64,000 nt of DNA from Alkalibacillus aidingensis (GCF_014595945.1 NZ_JABXWU010000002.1:310001-374000), one strand, 5' to 3'; numbered from the stretch's first letter, positions 50,951-60,192 are shown. Made by a program: numbers and translations. Notes: generated from the letters alone by a model not told the origin.

Positions 50951-51079
50951 TATTGATAAGTTTTGATGTTGGAGAGGGTTTACTGATCTCAAACGCGTTG
51001 GAGAGAGTAACGGTACTGGTATCAATTTTGGAGAGAGCTCACTGATCTTAAGCGCGTTGATATTTAAGACGAAGGGTTG

Positions 51080-51250
51080 TTAAGTTGAGGTATTTCTTTT
51101 AGCCCTGATCACTCCAACAGTCATCGTAACAGCGCCGATCGCTATAAAAATTATCGATGCATTAGTGAAAACGGGGTCTAAATCCGCGTACTTAGCGATC
51201 CAATAGACTAATGCCGCAAGTACCATTAACATTAAACCTACCCACTTCAT
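51080..51250 (-). CDS. small two-TM membrane protein, 56 residues
   Basis: ATG at 51250 follows GGAGAGG. Two hydrophobic helices, VGLMLMVLAALVYWIAKY and ASIIFIAIGAVTMTVGVI, are separated by DLDPVFTN, and the C-terminus is basic (RAKRNTST). This pattern is common for small uncharacterised membrane proteins of Bacillaceae. It is downstream of the lipoprotein gene on the same strand, with a 66-bp gap. Confidence 0.65.
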   Translation of the reverse strand: MKWVGLMLMVLAALVYWIAKYADLDPVFTNASIIFIAIGAVTMTVGVIRAKRNTST

Positions 51251-51316
51251 CGAACCTCTCCTTTACTCAGATTTATTCGGGTCTACTTCTTGCTGATTGT
51301 TGTGCATGCTTTAGCT

Positions 51317-52252
51317 TTAATTATTTACTTTAACTAACTCACCCTGTTTGTAGTTGTACTCTGCACTTAATTGCTCTTCACTTTCCAAATGGACAAGAGC
51401 GTTGATGGCATTTCCCTCCAATTTGATTTCACTGAACAGATTAGATGGTATGCCGAGAGTTTCACTGATGTTTATACTTCTCTCAAGATTGCCATGATTC
51501 CACCTATAAAAATTAAGATCGGGCCCTTCTAAATGCGCACCTTGGAATTGGTTCGCGAATAAAATATCATTCGATTCGGCCAATCCTTCTATCATCGGCG
51601 AGCCCCAGTCCTCAAACGCCAGCCATTTATCATCGTTCGTATCATAGATTAGATACAGCATTCTCCCCGGACTATTAGCCGACAGTTCAATCGCCGAATG
51701 GAGTATATGTTGTTCTGAGTTGAATCGATGGTCTAATAAATATACGGCTTGTTCTTCTTCAGGCTGATCTTCCAGCATACGATCGGACGTACACTCATTT
51801 ATTTGAAACACATCCCCATTAACCTCCAGGAATGATAGCGTCTCATGAGCGTTGCCACACGCATGACTCTCATTCGTTTCTTGATACACATTTAACGTGA
51901 CTTGTTCATCCTCTATGTCTCCTAAGGGGAGCGAATCGATTAACTCCATACTATTGGTTGGTTCATTTTGGTCTAAATGAGTAAGCTCGACAGATTCATA
52001 GCTTAGCTCCACTTGGTTAGGCAGTTCTTGGATGGAATCTTTATTGGTTTGATCATTGGAATGATTATTGGAATCCTCATTGAGAGGGTCATTGGCGTGA
52101 TCATCTTCATGGTCGTTGTCCTCTTCATCTAGAGCTTCTTCTGAGTTATCTGGTTGTGATGGATCAGATTGGGATAGATCACTATCAGTTTGACTACCAC
52201 AAGATGATAATAAAACAGCGAGGAAAATGATCAATAAGAATAAGCGCTGCAT
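51317..52252 (-). CDS. hypothetical lipoprotein with acidic linker
   Basis: A 311-residue protein with lipoprotein signal residues 1-18 (LFLLIIFLAVLLSSC). A low-complexity Asp/Glu/Asn/Ser linker of about 60 residues (with DNDHEDDHANDPLNED) would extend it through the cell wall. The globular part is acidic and contains a Cys pair (ESHACGNAHE and INECTSD) that could form a disulfide. Ribosome binding site GGGGGAG. No family is recognised. It is probably exported to the outer face of the membrane. Confidence 0.7.
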   Translation of the reverse strand: MQRLFLLIIFLAVLLSSCGSQTDSDLSQSDPSQPDNSEEALDEEDNDHEDDHANDPLNEDSNNHSNDQTNKDSIQELPNQVELSYESVELTHLDQNEPTNSMELIDSLPLGDIEDEQVTLNVYQETNESHACGNAHETLSFLEVNGDVFQINECTSDRMLEDQPEEEQAVYLLDHRFNSEQHILHSAIELSANSPGRMLYLIYDTNDDKWLAFEDWGSPMIEGLAESNDILFANQFQGAHLEGPDLNFYRWNHGNLERSINISETLGIPSNLFSEIKLEGNAINALVHLESEEQLSAEYNYKQGELVKVNN

Positions 52253-52327
52253 GGATACAACTCCCCCTTTTGAGTGCTTGTGCTTTTATTTTAGCATACT
52301 TTTTGGTGTGGATTGGGTGTACTTTTT

Positions 52328-52548
52328 CACGGTTGGAAGTGCACTCTCACGGATTGGTGGCGCCTTTTCACGGATTGGGTGCACTTTTCCACGGATTAGA
52401 GGCGCATTCTCACGGATTGAATGAACTTCTCCACGGATTGGAGGCGTCTTTTCACGGATCAAATCACTTCTTCAGGGATTGGGGGCACATTCTCACGGAT
52501 TGGAGGCGCATTCTCACGGATTGGAAGCACACTCTCACGAAATAATTT
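52328..52548 (+). repeat. 21-bp tandem repeat array, family F (11 units)
   Basis: CACGGATTGGAGGCGC-type units start at 52328, 52348, 52369, 52390, 52411, 52432, 52453, 52473, 52494, 52515 and 52536. Steps are 21 bp except for two of 20. The CACGGATTG core is shared with the arrays at 49.4 and 59.8 kb. It lies upstream of the lipoprotein gene and downstream of the epimerase gene. Confidence 0.92.
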
Positions 52549-52555
52549 CAAGATG

Positions 52556-52600
52556 AAAGCACGCCGGAAAGTTGGCGTTATTCCGACGTGCTTGATTTTT
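52556..52600. terminator. terminator of the epimerase gene
   Basis: AAGCACGCCGGAA and TTCCGACGTGCTT pair with one mismatch around an 11-nt loop. TTTTTTA follows on the plus strand and TTTC on the minus strand. It adjoins the stop codon at 52600. Confidence 0.7.
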
Positions 52601-53724
52601 TACTGTTTAAGGTTTTCGATGATGGCGTCGGCTATGCGTTTGGATGCTTCGCCGTCTCCGTATGGGTTGGAGGCTTTGGACATTTTGGCGTGTGCTTGTT
52701 CGTCTGTTAGTAGTTCGTTGGCTAGGTTGAAGATGTGGTCTTCGTTGGTGCCAGCGAGTTTGAGTGTTCCGGCTTCGACGCCTTCTGGACGTTCGGTCGT
52801 GTCGCGTAGGACGAGGACGGGGACGCCGAGTGATGGTGCTTCTTCTTGGACGCCGCCTGAGTCGGTTAAAATTAGGTGTGCTCGGGCTGCGAAGTTATGG
52901 AAGTCGATGACGCCGAGTGGTTCAATTAAGTTGATGCGATCATCGTCGCCAAGGATGTCGTTGGCTGTTTGTTGGACGACTGGATTCAAGTGCACCGGGT
53001 AAATCACGTGAATGTCGTCGTGCGTTTCGACTAATCGCTTAATCGCGCGGAACATTTGCTCCATGTTTTGTCCGAGATTTTCACGGCGATGCGCGGTGAC
53101 TAAGACGAGACGCTTGTCCCCTACTTGTTGAAGGATTGGGCTCGTATAGTTGTCGTCAACCGTTGTCTTTAGCGCGTCGATCGCGGTGTTTCCTGTTACG
53201 TAAATTTGATTATGATCTTTATTTTCGTTGAGGAGGTTTTGTTGTGCTTGGTTTGTTGGCGCAAAGTGTAAATCTGCCATCACGCCTGTTAGCTGGCGGT
53301 TGAGCTCCTCTGGGAATGGCGAGTGCTTATTCCACGTTCTTAGGCCCGCTTCCACGTGGCCAACTTGAACTTGGTTATAGAATGCTGCGAGTGATGCTGC
53401 GAACGTGGTCGTCGTGTCACCGTGAACGAGCACGATATCAGGCTTCGTCTCCTTGATCACTTCGTCTAAACCTTCTAGTGCGCGAGTCGTTACTTGTGTC
53501 AGCGACTGTTTTGCTTTCATAATGTTTAAGTCGTAGTCTGGTGTTACGTTGAAAATATCTAGAACTTGGTCTAGCATTTCGCGGTGCTGTGCTGTTACCG
53601 TTACGATTGTTTCAAACTGCTCCGGACGTTTATTTAATTCTAGCACAAGCGGCGCCATCTTAATCGCCTCAGGCCTTGTACCAAAAACCGTCATCACTTT
53701 AATTTTTCGATCCAATTCACTCAC
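52600..53724 (-). CDS. wecB: UDP-N-acetylglucosamine 2-epimerase (non-hydrolysing)
   Basis: A 374-residue enzyme with the full family pattern: VFGTRPEAIKMAPLV at the start, VTAQHREMLDQVL, VLVHGDTTTTFAASLAAFY, HVEAGLRTWNKHSPFPEELNR, LVTAHRRENLG, and TDSGGVQEEAPSLGVPVLVLR near the C-terminus. It interconverts UDP-GlcNAc and UDP-ManNAc, the precursor of secondary cell-wall polymers and teichoic-acid linkage units. SLH domains bind pyruvylated ManNAc-containing polymers, so it fits functionally with the SLH protein 4 kb away. The start is GTG at 53724 with a poor ribosome binding site. Strand composition switches from G/T-rich to A/C-rich along the gene. Confidence 0.95.
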   Translation of the reverse strand: MSELDRKIKVMTVFGTRPEAIKMAPLVLELNKRPEQFETIVTVTAQHREMLDQVLDIFNVTPDYDLNIMKAKQSLTQVTTRALEGLDEVIKETKPDIVLVHGDTTTTFAASLAAFYNQVQVGHVEAGLRTWNKHSPFPEELNRQLTGVMADLHFAPTNQAQQNLLNENKDHNQIYVTGNTAIDALKTTVDDNYTSPILQQVGDKRLVLVTAHRRENLGQNMEQMFRAIKRLVETHDDIHVIYPVHLNPVVQQTANDILGDDDRINLIEPLGVIDFHNFAARAHLILTDSGGVQEEAPSLGVPVLVLRDTTERPEGVEAGTLKLAGTNEDHIFNLANELLTDEQAHAKMSKASNPYGDGEASKRIADAIIENLKQ

Positions 53725-53812
53725 TCCATCATTTTCATCATTTCGACTAATAACTAACTCCCTTAAGGTTATGACAACTGCCAGGAAAATTCAATACCTG
53801 TGTCTTTTGGTA

Positions 53813-53850
53813 GTGCCTGTCACTTCCCGGATTCGGGAAGTGACAGGCAC
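53813..53850. repeat. inverted pair of the GTGCCTGTCACTT element
   Basis: GTGCCTGTCACTTCCCG, GATT, then its exact reverse complement CGGGAAGTGACAGGCAC: a 17-bp perfect stem with a 4-nt loop. It is followed by TCGAAATTTGTCGAA, the usual extension of the element. Confidence 0.92.
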
Positions 53851-53871
53851 CACTCGAAATTTGTCGAATAA

Positions 53872-53908
53872 AAAGCGAACAGTGGTTGGCACTGTTCGCT
53901 TCGTTTTT
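53872..53908. terminator. bidirectional terminator at the chemoreceptor gene end
   Basis: AAGCGAACAGTG and CACTGTTCGCTT form a 12-bp perfect stem around GTTGG, with T-tracts on both strands (CGTTTTTA on plus, TTTTTATTC on minus). Confidence 0.85.
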
Positions 53909-55889
53909 ATATTTTAAATTGGCGGACTAGGTCGTTTAGTTGTTCGGCTAGTTTGGCTAGGTTGTCTGAGCTTGATGCGACTTCTTCCATTGAGCTGCTT
54001 GTTTGTTGGGTTGAGGCGGATGTTTGTTCGATTCCTGCTGCTGATTCTTCTGAGACGGCTGCGATTTCTTGGATAGAGCTGTTCATTTGTTGGCTGCCTG
54101 CGGCCATTTCAGATAGATGGCTAGTAATTGTTTTGATGCTGTCGACAACTTCTGTTATACCTTCGTTGATTCCAGCGAATTTTTCTCCGGTCAATTTAAT
54201 TTGTTGGGTTCCTTGTTCAACTTCCTTATAGCCACCTTTTAGAGACTCTGTGACGACGCTAGATTCGTTTTGGATCGTTGAGACGATGTCGGTGATGTCT
54301 GTTACTGAATCTGAGACTTGTTCAGCTAGTTTTCTAACTTCATCGGCAACGACAGCAAAACCTTTTCCATGTTCGCCAGCCCGGGCTGCTTCAATGGCTG
54401 CATTTAATGCGAGCAGGTTGGTTTGTTCTGCAATGTCTTGAATAACGGATATTAGTTTTGAGATTTTTTGAGCTTGTGTATCGAGACCTTGAACTTTTTG
54501 GACGGCATCTTGGACAACGGTATCGATTTTCTCCATCTGTTCGTTTGATGAATTCATTAATTGATGACCTTCATCAGTAATCGTTAGGACGTCATTGGAG
54601 TTTTGTTGGATCAGTTCGCCGTTTTCGTGTGCTTCTTGGACTTTTGTTGTGAATTCTCCAATCACTGATGATAGTTCACTTGAGTTGTTGGCTTGTGTCT
54701 CTGAACCTGACGAAATCTCCTGCATAGTTGCTGCTACTTGAAGTGATCCTTCTTTCACTTCATTGGCAGATTGGGTCAGTTCTTCGCTTTGGCTCGATAG
54801 ATGTTCAGATGCAGTCGAGACATTTTGAATAACCTCTCTTAAACTATGCTGCATTTCTCTCATCCCTAAAGCTAGTTGACCAATTTCATCTCGTGAATTA
54901 ACGTCAATCTCTTCGGTTAGGTCACCTTCTCGGATCTTATTAATACTCGTTGAAAGTTTGTTAACTGGCTTAGTGATCGAGCGAATAATAGATACCATCA
55001 CGATTAAGCCAAGTAAAACGGATATAGCGATGACAATAATCGTTGTCACCATTATGCCGGAAGCTGCTTCTTCTACTTCACTTTTGTATAGTGTGCCTAG
55101 AACTTTCCAGCCAGTGTACTCATTTGTTGTAAACTCGACTTGTCTTTCTCCTCCATCTGATGAATAAGAAAGATTTCCCTGATCCTGATTAAATACCGAT
55201 TCTAACCATCCCTCATCAGCTAACGTGCCAATGTCTTTTTCGGGATGCACTAGATAGTTGTTTTGGCCATCAATAATGGCGGCAAATCCTTGCTCTCCGA
55301 TTTGGATCTCACTAGTAAAGTCAGCAATAAATGACAAGCTAACATCAATCCCGATGACTCCACTGCGGTCGTTAGTGGTTTTGGCGATGGTGATCATGAT
55401 CTCATCGGAGGCTGCATCCTCGTATGGATCGGTAATGACGACTTCACCAACATTGTCCATCGCATCTTCGTACCAAGCTCGATCTCGTGGATCATAGTCA
55501 CTGCCTAAATCTAGTTCTGGTTGAGTGACCATTTCACCATTATTTGTACCAACATAGATTGTGGATACTTCAGGGTGAAGCTCGATATATTGTGAAAATT
55601 GGTCATGGATCTGATCTTTATCATCATACATTGATCGTCGTACTTCACCAGAAAGAAAATCTAGATCATTAAACTTCGGTTCAAAAGTTTCCGTAATTTC
55701 ATCATCCACTCGTACGACATCATCCCCTGCCGTATCCAGTATGTAATCGCCTAATACTGCTTGCGCTTTCTGAAAAGAACTTATACCAATAATAAGACTC
55801 GGTATAAGAAGAACTAACATAAAAGCAACAATCAACTTAGACCTTAACTTCCAATTCTTAAACCTTATAAAACTCTTAAATTTACTCAT
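53907..55889 (-). CDS. methyl-accepting chemotaxis protein with dCache sensor
   Basis: A 660-residue chemoreceptor. TM1 is at residues 17-37, and an extracellular double-Cache domain runs from about 40 to 275, with [30 protein letters not shown] and [13 protein letters not shown]2 is at about 282-302 ([19 protein letters not shown]), followed by HAMP ([20 protein letters not shown]). The signalling hairpin tip is [19 protein letters not shown], exactly as in the family. Ligands of dCache receptors are often amino acids or organic acids. No other chemotaxis gene is nearby. Confidence 0.95.
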   Translation of the reverse strand: MSKFKSFIRFKNWKLRSKLIVAFMLVLLIPSLIIGISSFQKAQAVLGDYILDTAGDDVVRVDDEITETFEPKFNDLDFLSGEVRRSMYDDKDQIHDQFSQYIELHPEVSTIYVGTNNGEMVTQPELDLGSDYDPRDRAWYEDAMDNVGEVVITDPYEDAASDEIMITIAKTTNDRSGVIGIDVSLSFIADFTSEIQIGEQGFAAIIDGQNNYLVHPEKDIGTLADEGWLESVFNQDQGNLSYSSDGGERQVEFTTNEYTGWKVLGTLYKSEVEEAASGIMVTTIIVIAISVLLGLIVMVSIIRSITKPVNKLSTSINKIREGDLTEEIDVNSRDEIGQLALGMREMQHSLREVIQNVSTASEHLSSQSEELTQSANEVKEGSLQVAATMQEISSGSETQANNSSELSSVIGEFTTKVQEAHENGELIQQNSNDVLTITDEGHQLMNSSNEQMEKIDTVVQDAVQKVQGLDTQAQKISKLISVIQDIAEQTNLLALNAAIEAARAGEHGKGFAVVADEVRKLAEQVSDSVTDITDIVSTIQNESSVVTESLKGGYKEVEQGTQQIKLTGEKFAGINEGITEVVDSIKTITSHLSEMAAGSQQMNSSIQEIAAVSEESAAGIEQTSASTQQTSSSMEEVASSSDNLAKLAEQLNDLVRQFKI

Positions 55890-55984
55890 GATGGCACCCT
55901 GCTTTCAATAGTAAGATTAGTTAAACGCTAGCCTCTTATTATATCGATCAAAAACTGCATTTGTTTATAGGATTTATTGAAATA

Positions 55985-56076
55985 GTGCCTGTCACTTGTC
56001 GAATTTTGGCGACTGGTGAGTTCGGGGGGGTGACAGAGTTGTTCGAGGAGTGCCTGTCACTTGTCGTTTTTTGTCG
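55985..56076 (+). repeat. two direct copies of the GTGCCTGTCACTT element
   Basis: Copies at 55985 and 56050, both reading GTGCCTGTCACTTGTCG on the plus strand, 65 bp apart. Otherwise the interval 55890-56164 is featureless. Confidence 0.85.
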
Positions 56077-56164
56077 GTTGTGAATAGTGATATGTGACTG
56101 AGGTGCTATTATATGGAAATAGGGTACGGTAGTTTGGTGTCTGTATGTTTGGTGGAGTGAGCTG

Positions 56165-56380
56165 TTAATTGAAACACTTTTCACACCCCTCTTCCGTGAT
56201 CTCGCAATAAACACAACTTCTTGTTGAATTATTTCTGTATGGACGAAGCTTATCTAATAGTTCCTTAGCAAATTCTGCCCTCCCCGCCCAATAGAGTTGA
56301 TTAGATTCTGCGATCTTGGTCATTTCTATAGCGCTATCGTATTCTTTCTTGACCACTTCTACTAAACAATGTATTTCCAT
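56165..56380 (-). CDS. small Cys-rich hypothetical protein
   Basis: A 71-residue product from ATG 56380 (GAAGGTG 6 nt upstream; earlier ATG codons overlap the site). It has a helical body (YDSAIEMTKIAESNQLYW) and a C-terminal CVYCEITEEGCEKCF, two C-x-x-C pairs that suggest a zinc or redox site. No family recognised. Confidence 0.5.
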   Translation of the reverse strand: MEIHCLVEVVKKEYDSAIEMTKIAESNQLYWAGRAEFAKELLDKLRPYRNNSTRSCVYCEITEEGCEKCFN

Positions 56381-56484
56381 GCACATCACCTTCATCATTT
56401 TTTCTAAGTAAATCGTTCTATTAATTCCCTGGCCCTAGTATAAAGGCTTTAGATGATGAATGTTGTGATGAGAAGCACAAATAA

Positions 56485-56556
56485 GTGCCTGTCACTTCTC
56501 GAAATTTGACGAAATACAGAAAGTTCGGGGAGTGACAGGCACTTGTCGAATTTTGT
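56485..56556. repeat. inverted pair of the GTGCCTGTCACTT element with 30-bp spacer
   Basis: GTGCCTGTCACTTCTCGAA starts at 56485, and the inverted copy TTCGGGGAGTGACAGGCAC ends at 56542, followed by TTGTCGAATTTTG. It lies just before the terminator of the SLH gene. Confidence 0.9.
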
Positions 56557-56558
56557 TG

Positions 56559-56603
56559 AAAACCCGCCGATCTGAATCGACCGGCGGGTTTTCTGTTTTT
56601 TTA
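56559..56603. terminator. terminator of the SLH protein gene
   Basis: AAAACCCGCCG and CGGCGGGTTTT form an 11-bp perfect stem around 12 nt, with TTTTTTTA further on the plus strand and TTTTCAAC on the minus strand. Confidence 0.85.
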
Positions 56604-59600
56604 TTGGATGTTGGTTCCGTTGACTGTTGATAGTTGGCCGTTGTCGTCGTAGACAGCGGTGACAACTTTCCACTCGCCAGCGAACTCGTAGTATACGTTA
56701 ACTTCATCATTATTTGATTGTTCTTTGTTCAAGTATAGGTGATCGTCGCTTGAGCCTGCTGGGTCGACTGGAGTGACGGTTCCATTGGCATTTTGCCAGA
56801 GGATTTGATCAGCGTCATTTGACTCGACACCGGCAACTCTAAAGAAGTCGTCAAGCTCAGTTACTTCTAACTCGTCTGCAGCAAACTCCTCAGCATCTTC
56901 TACTAAATAGTCAACCACTGTTACGCCGTTGACTGTTGATAGCTGGCCGTTGTCTGCATACTCTGCGACAACAACTTTCCATTCACCACCAAAGTTGTAG
57001 TAAACTTTTTCAACACCTTGACTCTCTTCTCTTAAGTAGAGGCGATCATCTTTCTCTCCTGCTGGATCGACTGCAGTCATGGATCCGTCTGAGAACTGCC
57101 AGAGAATTTGATCGGCATTGTTAGAATCTACTCCGTCTACACTAATCAGCTCGTGGTCAGGTAGTAGAGTGACATCTAATTCACTCGCCACAAATTCTTC
57201 AGCGTCGATATCCAAGGTGATCCCGTTTACTTCCGCTAAATCACCATTATCGTCATATATAGCCGTGATCACTTTCCACTCACCAGCGAAGTCGTAGTAA
57301 ACATTAACTTCATCGCCACTTGATTGTTCTTTATTCAAGTAAAGGTGGTCGTCGTTCTCACCTGCTGGCTGTTGTTCAACGACAGTGCCGTCTGCAAGTT
57401 GCCAGAGGATCTGATCTGCGCTGTTTGAATCAACACCGGCAACGCGGTAGTAATCATCAAGCTCTGTTACATTTAGTTCTTGCCCTTCGAATGCGTCAAC
57501 GTCTTCAACTAAGAAGTCGATGACATCCACACCGTTAATGCTTGCTAGTAGGCCATTGTCTGCGTATTCCGCTACAACAACTTTCCACTCGCCATCAAAT
57601 TCGTAATAAACCTTTTCAACACCTTCGCTTACATCTCTTAGATAAAGATGGTCATCAGTGTCACCTGCTGGGTCAACTGCAGTTACAGTTCCGTTCGCAA
57701 ATTGCCAAAGGATTTGGTCTGCTGCGTTGGCATCAACGCCAGCAACACGGATTAGATCATGGTCGGAAAAAATCGCCAATTCTAATTCGTTTGTCGCAAA
57801 CTCTTCAGCATCTTCTACCAGGAAGTCAATTAGCGAAACGCCATTGATATTATCTAATAGGCCATTGTCTGCATACTCAGCTACAACAACTTTCCACTCG
57901 CCATCAAATTCGTAATAAACTTTTTCAACACCTTCGCTTACATCTCTTAGATAAAGATGGTCATCAGTGTCACCTGCTGGGTCAACTGCAGTTACCGTTC
58001 CGTTTGCAAATTGCCAAAGGATTTGGTCTGCTGCATTGGCATCAACGCCTGCGACACGGATCAGATCATGGTCGGAAAGAATCGCTACCTCGAAATCTTT
58101 TGCATCGAAATCTTCTGCTTGATCGACCTGATTTTCAATTTCACCTGTTACATTCGTGTTTGACTCAGAGATTAATGTTCCAACTGTGCTGTTTTCTGAA
58201 ACAGTTACGTTTGTATCAACTGAATCTGCTGAAACTTCAATTGTTTTTACCGATTGGTTATTCACCTCGACGTTGGTGTTAACGCCTTGAACGCGTACGT
58301 TATTAATGTCGCCGTCACCGTTAAGGGACACGTCTGCGCCTGCATTCACTTGACCAACGATTGAATCTTGCGCCACTTTAATTGATGATTTCCCGAAAAT
58401 GTTAACCGTATTTTCAGTGAAATCACCTGTGAATTCAACCTCTTCGCTCGCTACATTAATTTCACCGAAAGAACCTGCTGTACGGTCAAGGTTCGCTTTC
58501 GATGCCACACCTGTTGTCGTAATCGTGGTATCGCCGTCAGATTTCACGCGAACTGGATTGTCTTGCTCAGAATCAACGATCAATTGGTCTGAAGCCACGT
58601 TATTTAAGTGGATTGAATTTTCACCACCTGATAACACAAGCACCTGATTAGCTTCGACACTGTTTAATGTCACATCACCATCTTCACCTGGATTAAGGAA
58701 TAGAGTTCCCTCAACGTTTAAATTCTCAACAGTTGTATAATTTCCATTTACATAAAAATCGCTTGTTAACTTCTGGTCTTGTCCGTCAAAAGTTAACGGG
58801 GCATCCTCTGTACCATCAGCGTTAAGCGTGATGTGGTCGATTGTTTTAATCTCACCACGTGGTGCGTAGAACTGGATCTCTGCACCTTCTAGAACGTTTT
58901 CGTCCTGTTCTTCTACTAAGCTAGCAAACTCTGAAGTAACTGCGAAAGCTTCGTCGTCTACTACAAGTTCGCCATTTTCCACAACTAATTCAACATCATA
59001 GTTGAAAAGTTCATAAGCACGGTATAGGAATAGCGCCATTTCTGAGCGAGTAACGGTCTCATCCGGCATGTAGCGATCTTCTGCCACACCTGTCGTCACG
59101 CCATTTTCCAATAATGCATCCACGTACTCTTTAAACCAACGATCATCAGCCACATCCTTAAACTGATCATACTCTTCATCAGCCTTCAGCATGAACGCTT
59201 CTGTGATCATCTTGGCCATTTCAGAACGCTTCATATAGCTATAAGGACGATATGTATTGTCTTCAAAGCCGTCGACAATCTCCTCTTTCTCTAAAGCAGT
59301 TACGTATGGCACATACCACTTCTCGCTTACATCTTCAAAATCAGAAGAAGCCTCTTCTGGAGTTGGTAGATTTAGCGTATTGGCTAACATTTTAGCCGCT
59401 TCAGCCCTTGTCACATCCTGACTTGGACGGAAAGTGCCGTCGGTAAATCCATTAATAAAGCCTTTCTCCTCACCAAAAGAAATAGCTTCATAAGCTGTCG
59501 TCCCCACTTCGACATCAGGGAACACACTAGATTCATTACTATCACTTGACTGCGATTGCGCGAACGCACCCACCGGTGACAACAATGTTACTAACAATAA

Positions 59601-59651
59601 AACTAGCCCCGTAAAAAGAACCAGCCCTTTATTCCGAAAAGCATTACTCAT
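56601..59651 (-). CDS. SLH-domain surface protein with five C-terminal repeats
   Basis: 1016 residues from ATG 59651 (AGGGGTG 9 nt upstream; the longer frame has no site). A signal peptide with LVLFTGLVLLLVTLL ends at AFA. Three SLH domains span about 44-210 (FPDVEVGTTAYEAISFGEEK, FEDVSEKWYVPYVTALEKEE and FKDVADDRWFKEYVDALLEN, with RAEAAKML, KRSEMAKMI and TRSEMALFL ends). A beta-helix-like central region with N-x-x-V-x-G-T-L-F pattern follows. Then come five repeats of about 103 residues with ADQILWQFANGTV, DDHLYL and EWKVVVAEYADNG. It is strongly acidic. It should be anchored non-covalently to a pyruvylated wall polymer. Confidence 0.93.
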   Translation of the reverse strand: MSNAFRNKGLVLFTGLVLLLVTLLSPVGAFAQSQSSDSNESSVFPDVEVGTTAYEAISFGEEKGFINGFTDGTFRPSQDVTRAEAAKMLANTLNLPTPEEASSDFEDVSEKWYVPYVTALEKEEIVDGFEDNTYRPYSYMKRSEMAKMITEAFMLKADEEYDQFKDVADDRWFKEYVDALLENGVTTGVAEDRYMPDETVTRSEMALFLYRAYELFNYDVELVVENGELVVDDEAFAVTSEFASLVEEQDENVLEGAEIQFYAPRGEIKTIDHITLNADGTEDAPLTFDGQDQKLTSDFYVNGNYTTVENLNVEGTLFLNPGEDGDVTLNSVEANQVLVLSGGENSIHLNNVASDQLIVDSEQDNPVRVKSDGDTTITTTGVASKANLDRTAGSFGEINVASEEVEFTGDFTENTVNIFGKSSIKVAQDSIVGQVNAGADVSLNGDGDINNVRVQGVNTNVEVNNQSVKTIEVSADSVDTNVTVSENSTVGTLISESNTNVTGEIENQVDQAEDFDAKDFEVAILSDHDLIRVAGVDANAADQILWQFANGTVTAVDPAGDTDDHLYLRDVSEGVEKVYYEFDGEWKVVVAEYADNGLLDNINGVSLIDFLVEDAEEFATNELELAIFSDHDLIRVAGVDANAADQILWQFANGTVTAVDPAGDTDDHLYLRDVSEGVEKVYYEFDGEWKVVVAEYADNGLLASINGVDVIDFLVEDVDAFEGQELNVTELDDYYRVAGVDSNSADQILWQLADGTVVEQQPAGENDDHLYLNKEQSSGDEVNVYYDFAGEWKVITAIYDDNGDLAEVNGITLDIDAEEFVASELDVTLLPDHELISVDGVDSNNADQILWQFSDGSMTAVDPAGEKDDRLYLREESQGVEKVYYNFGGEWKVVVAEYADNGQLSTVNGVTVVDYLVEDAEEFAADELEVTELDDFFRVAGVESNDADQILWQNANGTVTPVDPAGSSDDHLYLNKEQSNNDEVNVYYEFAGEWKVVTAVYDDNGQLSTVNGTNIQ
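56625..58110 (-). repeat. five coding repeats of about 309 bp in the SLH gene
   Basis: Equivalent bases recur about every 303-310 bp (for example GGCCATTGTC at 57551 and 57860). The two right-hand copies are nearly identical at the nucleotide level across about 200 bp, so they arose by recent duplication or conversion. The other three have diverged and alternate between two sequence types. Confidence 0.88.
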
Positions 59652-59747
59652 ACTGTTCAACACCCCTAAAAATAAATTTGCAACAAAACTGCAAAAACAT
59701 TGTAACACTCTGTAAATGGAAAATAACTGGTACATAATGGGTGGGGG

Positions 59748-59778
59748 GTGCCTGTCACTTCCCGAATTTTGTCGAATG
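59748..59778 (+). repeat. GTGCCTGTCACTT element
   Basis: GTGCCTGTCACTTCCCGAA followed by TTTTGTCGAA, about 100 bp upstream of the SLH start codon on the opposite side of the promoter region. Confidence 0.85.
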
Positions 59779-59789
59779 GGGGAACAGAT

Positions 59790-59932
59790 TCTGGATTGAG
59801 GGCTCGTTTCACGGATTGGATGTGCTTTCTCACGGATTGCGGGCTCGTTTTCACGGATTAGATGTGTATTCTCACGGATTGGACGTGCTTTCTCACGGAT
59901 TGGGGCTCGTTTTCACGGATTGGACGTGACGT
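59790..59932 (+). repeat. 21-bp tandem repeat array, family G (7 units)
   Basis: CACGGATTGGACGTGCTTTCT-type units start at 59790 (degenerate), 59810, 59831, 59852, 59873, 59894 and 59914, with alternating GATGTG and GGGCTCG variants. The CACGGATTG core is the same as at 49.4 and 52.4 kb. Confidence 0.9.
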
Positions 59933-59965
59933 GATTCTTATTGATGGGTTTTTTCGATCAAATCA

Positions 59966-60110
59966 AATATTGTTGATTGGCACCCTCATTTTGTTGATTG
60001 ACCTTTCATTTTTGTTGATTGAAACCTACTTTATGTTGATTGAATTCTAAATTTTGTTGATTGCATCTACTTTTTTGTTGATTGAAACCTACTTTTTGTT
60101 GATTGGCCAC
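59966..60110 (+). repeat. 21-bp tandem repeat array, family H (7 units)
   Basis: TGTTGATTG anchors lie at 59971, 59992, 60013, 60034, 60055, 60076 and 60097, each exactly 21 bp apart, with variable GAAACCTACTTT-like spacers. It directly follows family G. The unit TTGATTGAAACCTACTTT closely resembles the core of the 51-bp family B at 15.7-16.3 kb. Confidence 0.92.
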
Positions 60111-60111
60111 T

Positions 60112-60192
60112 TTCGGGAAGTGACAGGCACTTGTCGAACAGGCACTTGTCGAATTACTCCTTTCGGGAAGTGACAGGCACTTGTCGAATTTT
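60112..60192 (-). repeat. three copies of the GTGCCTGTCACTT element, minus orientation
   Basis: TTCGGGAAGTGACAGGCAC is followed by TTGTCGAA; a truncated CAGGCACTTGTCGAATT comes next, and a third full copy begins at 60162. Together with the G and H arrays it fills the gap between the divergent SLH and acyltransferase genes. Confidence 0.88.
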
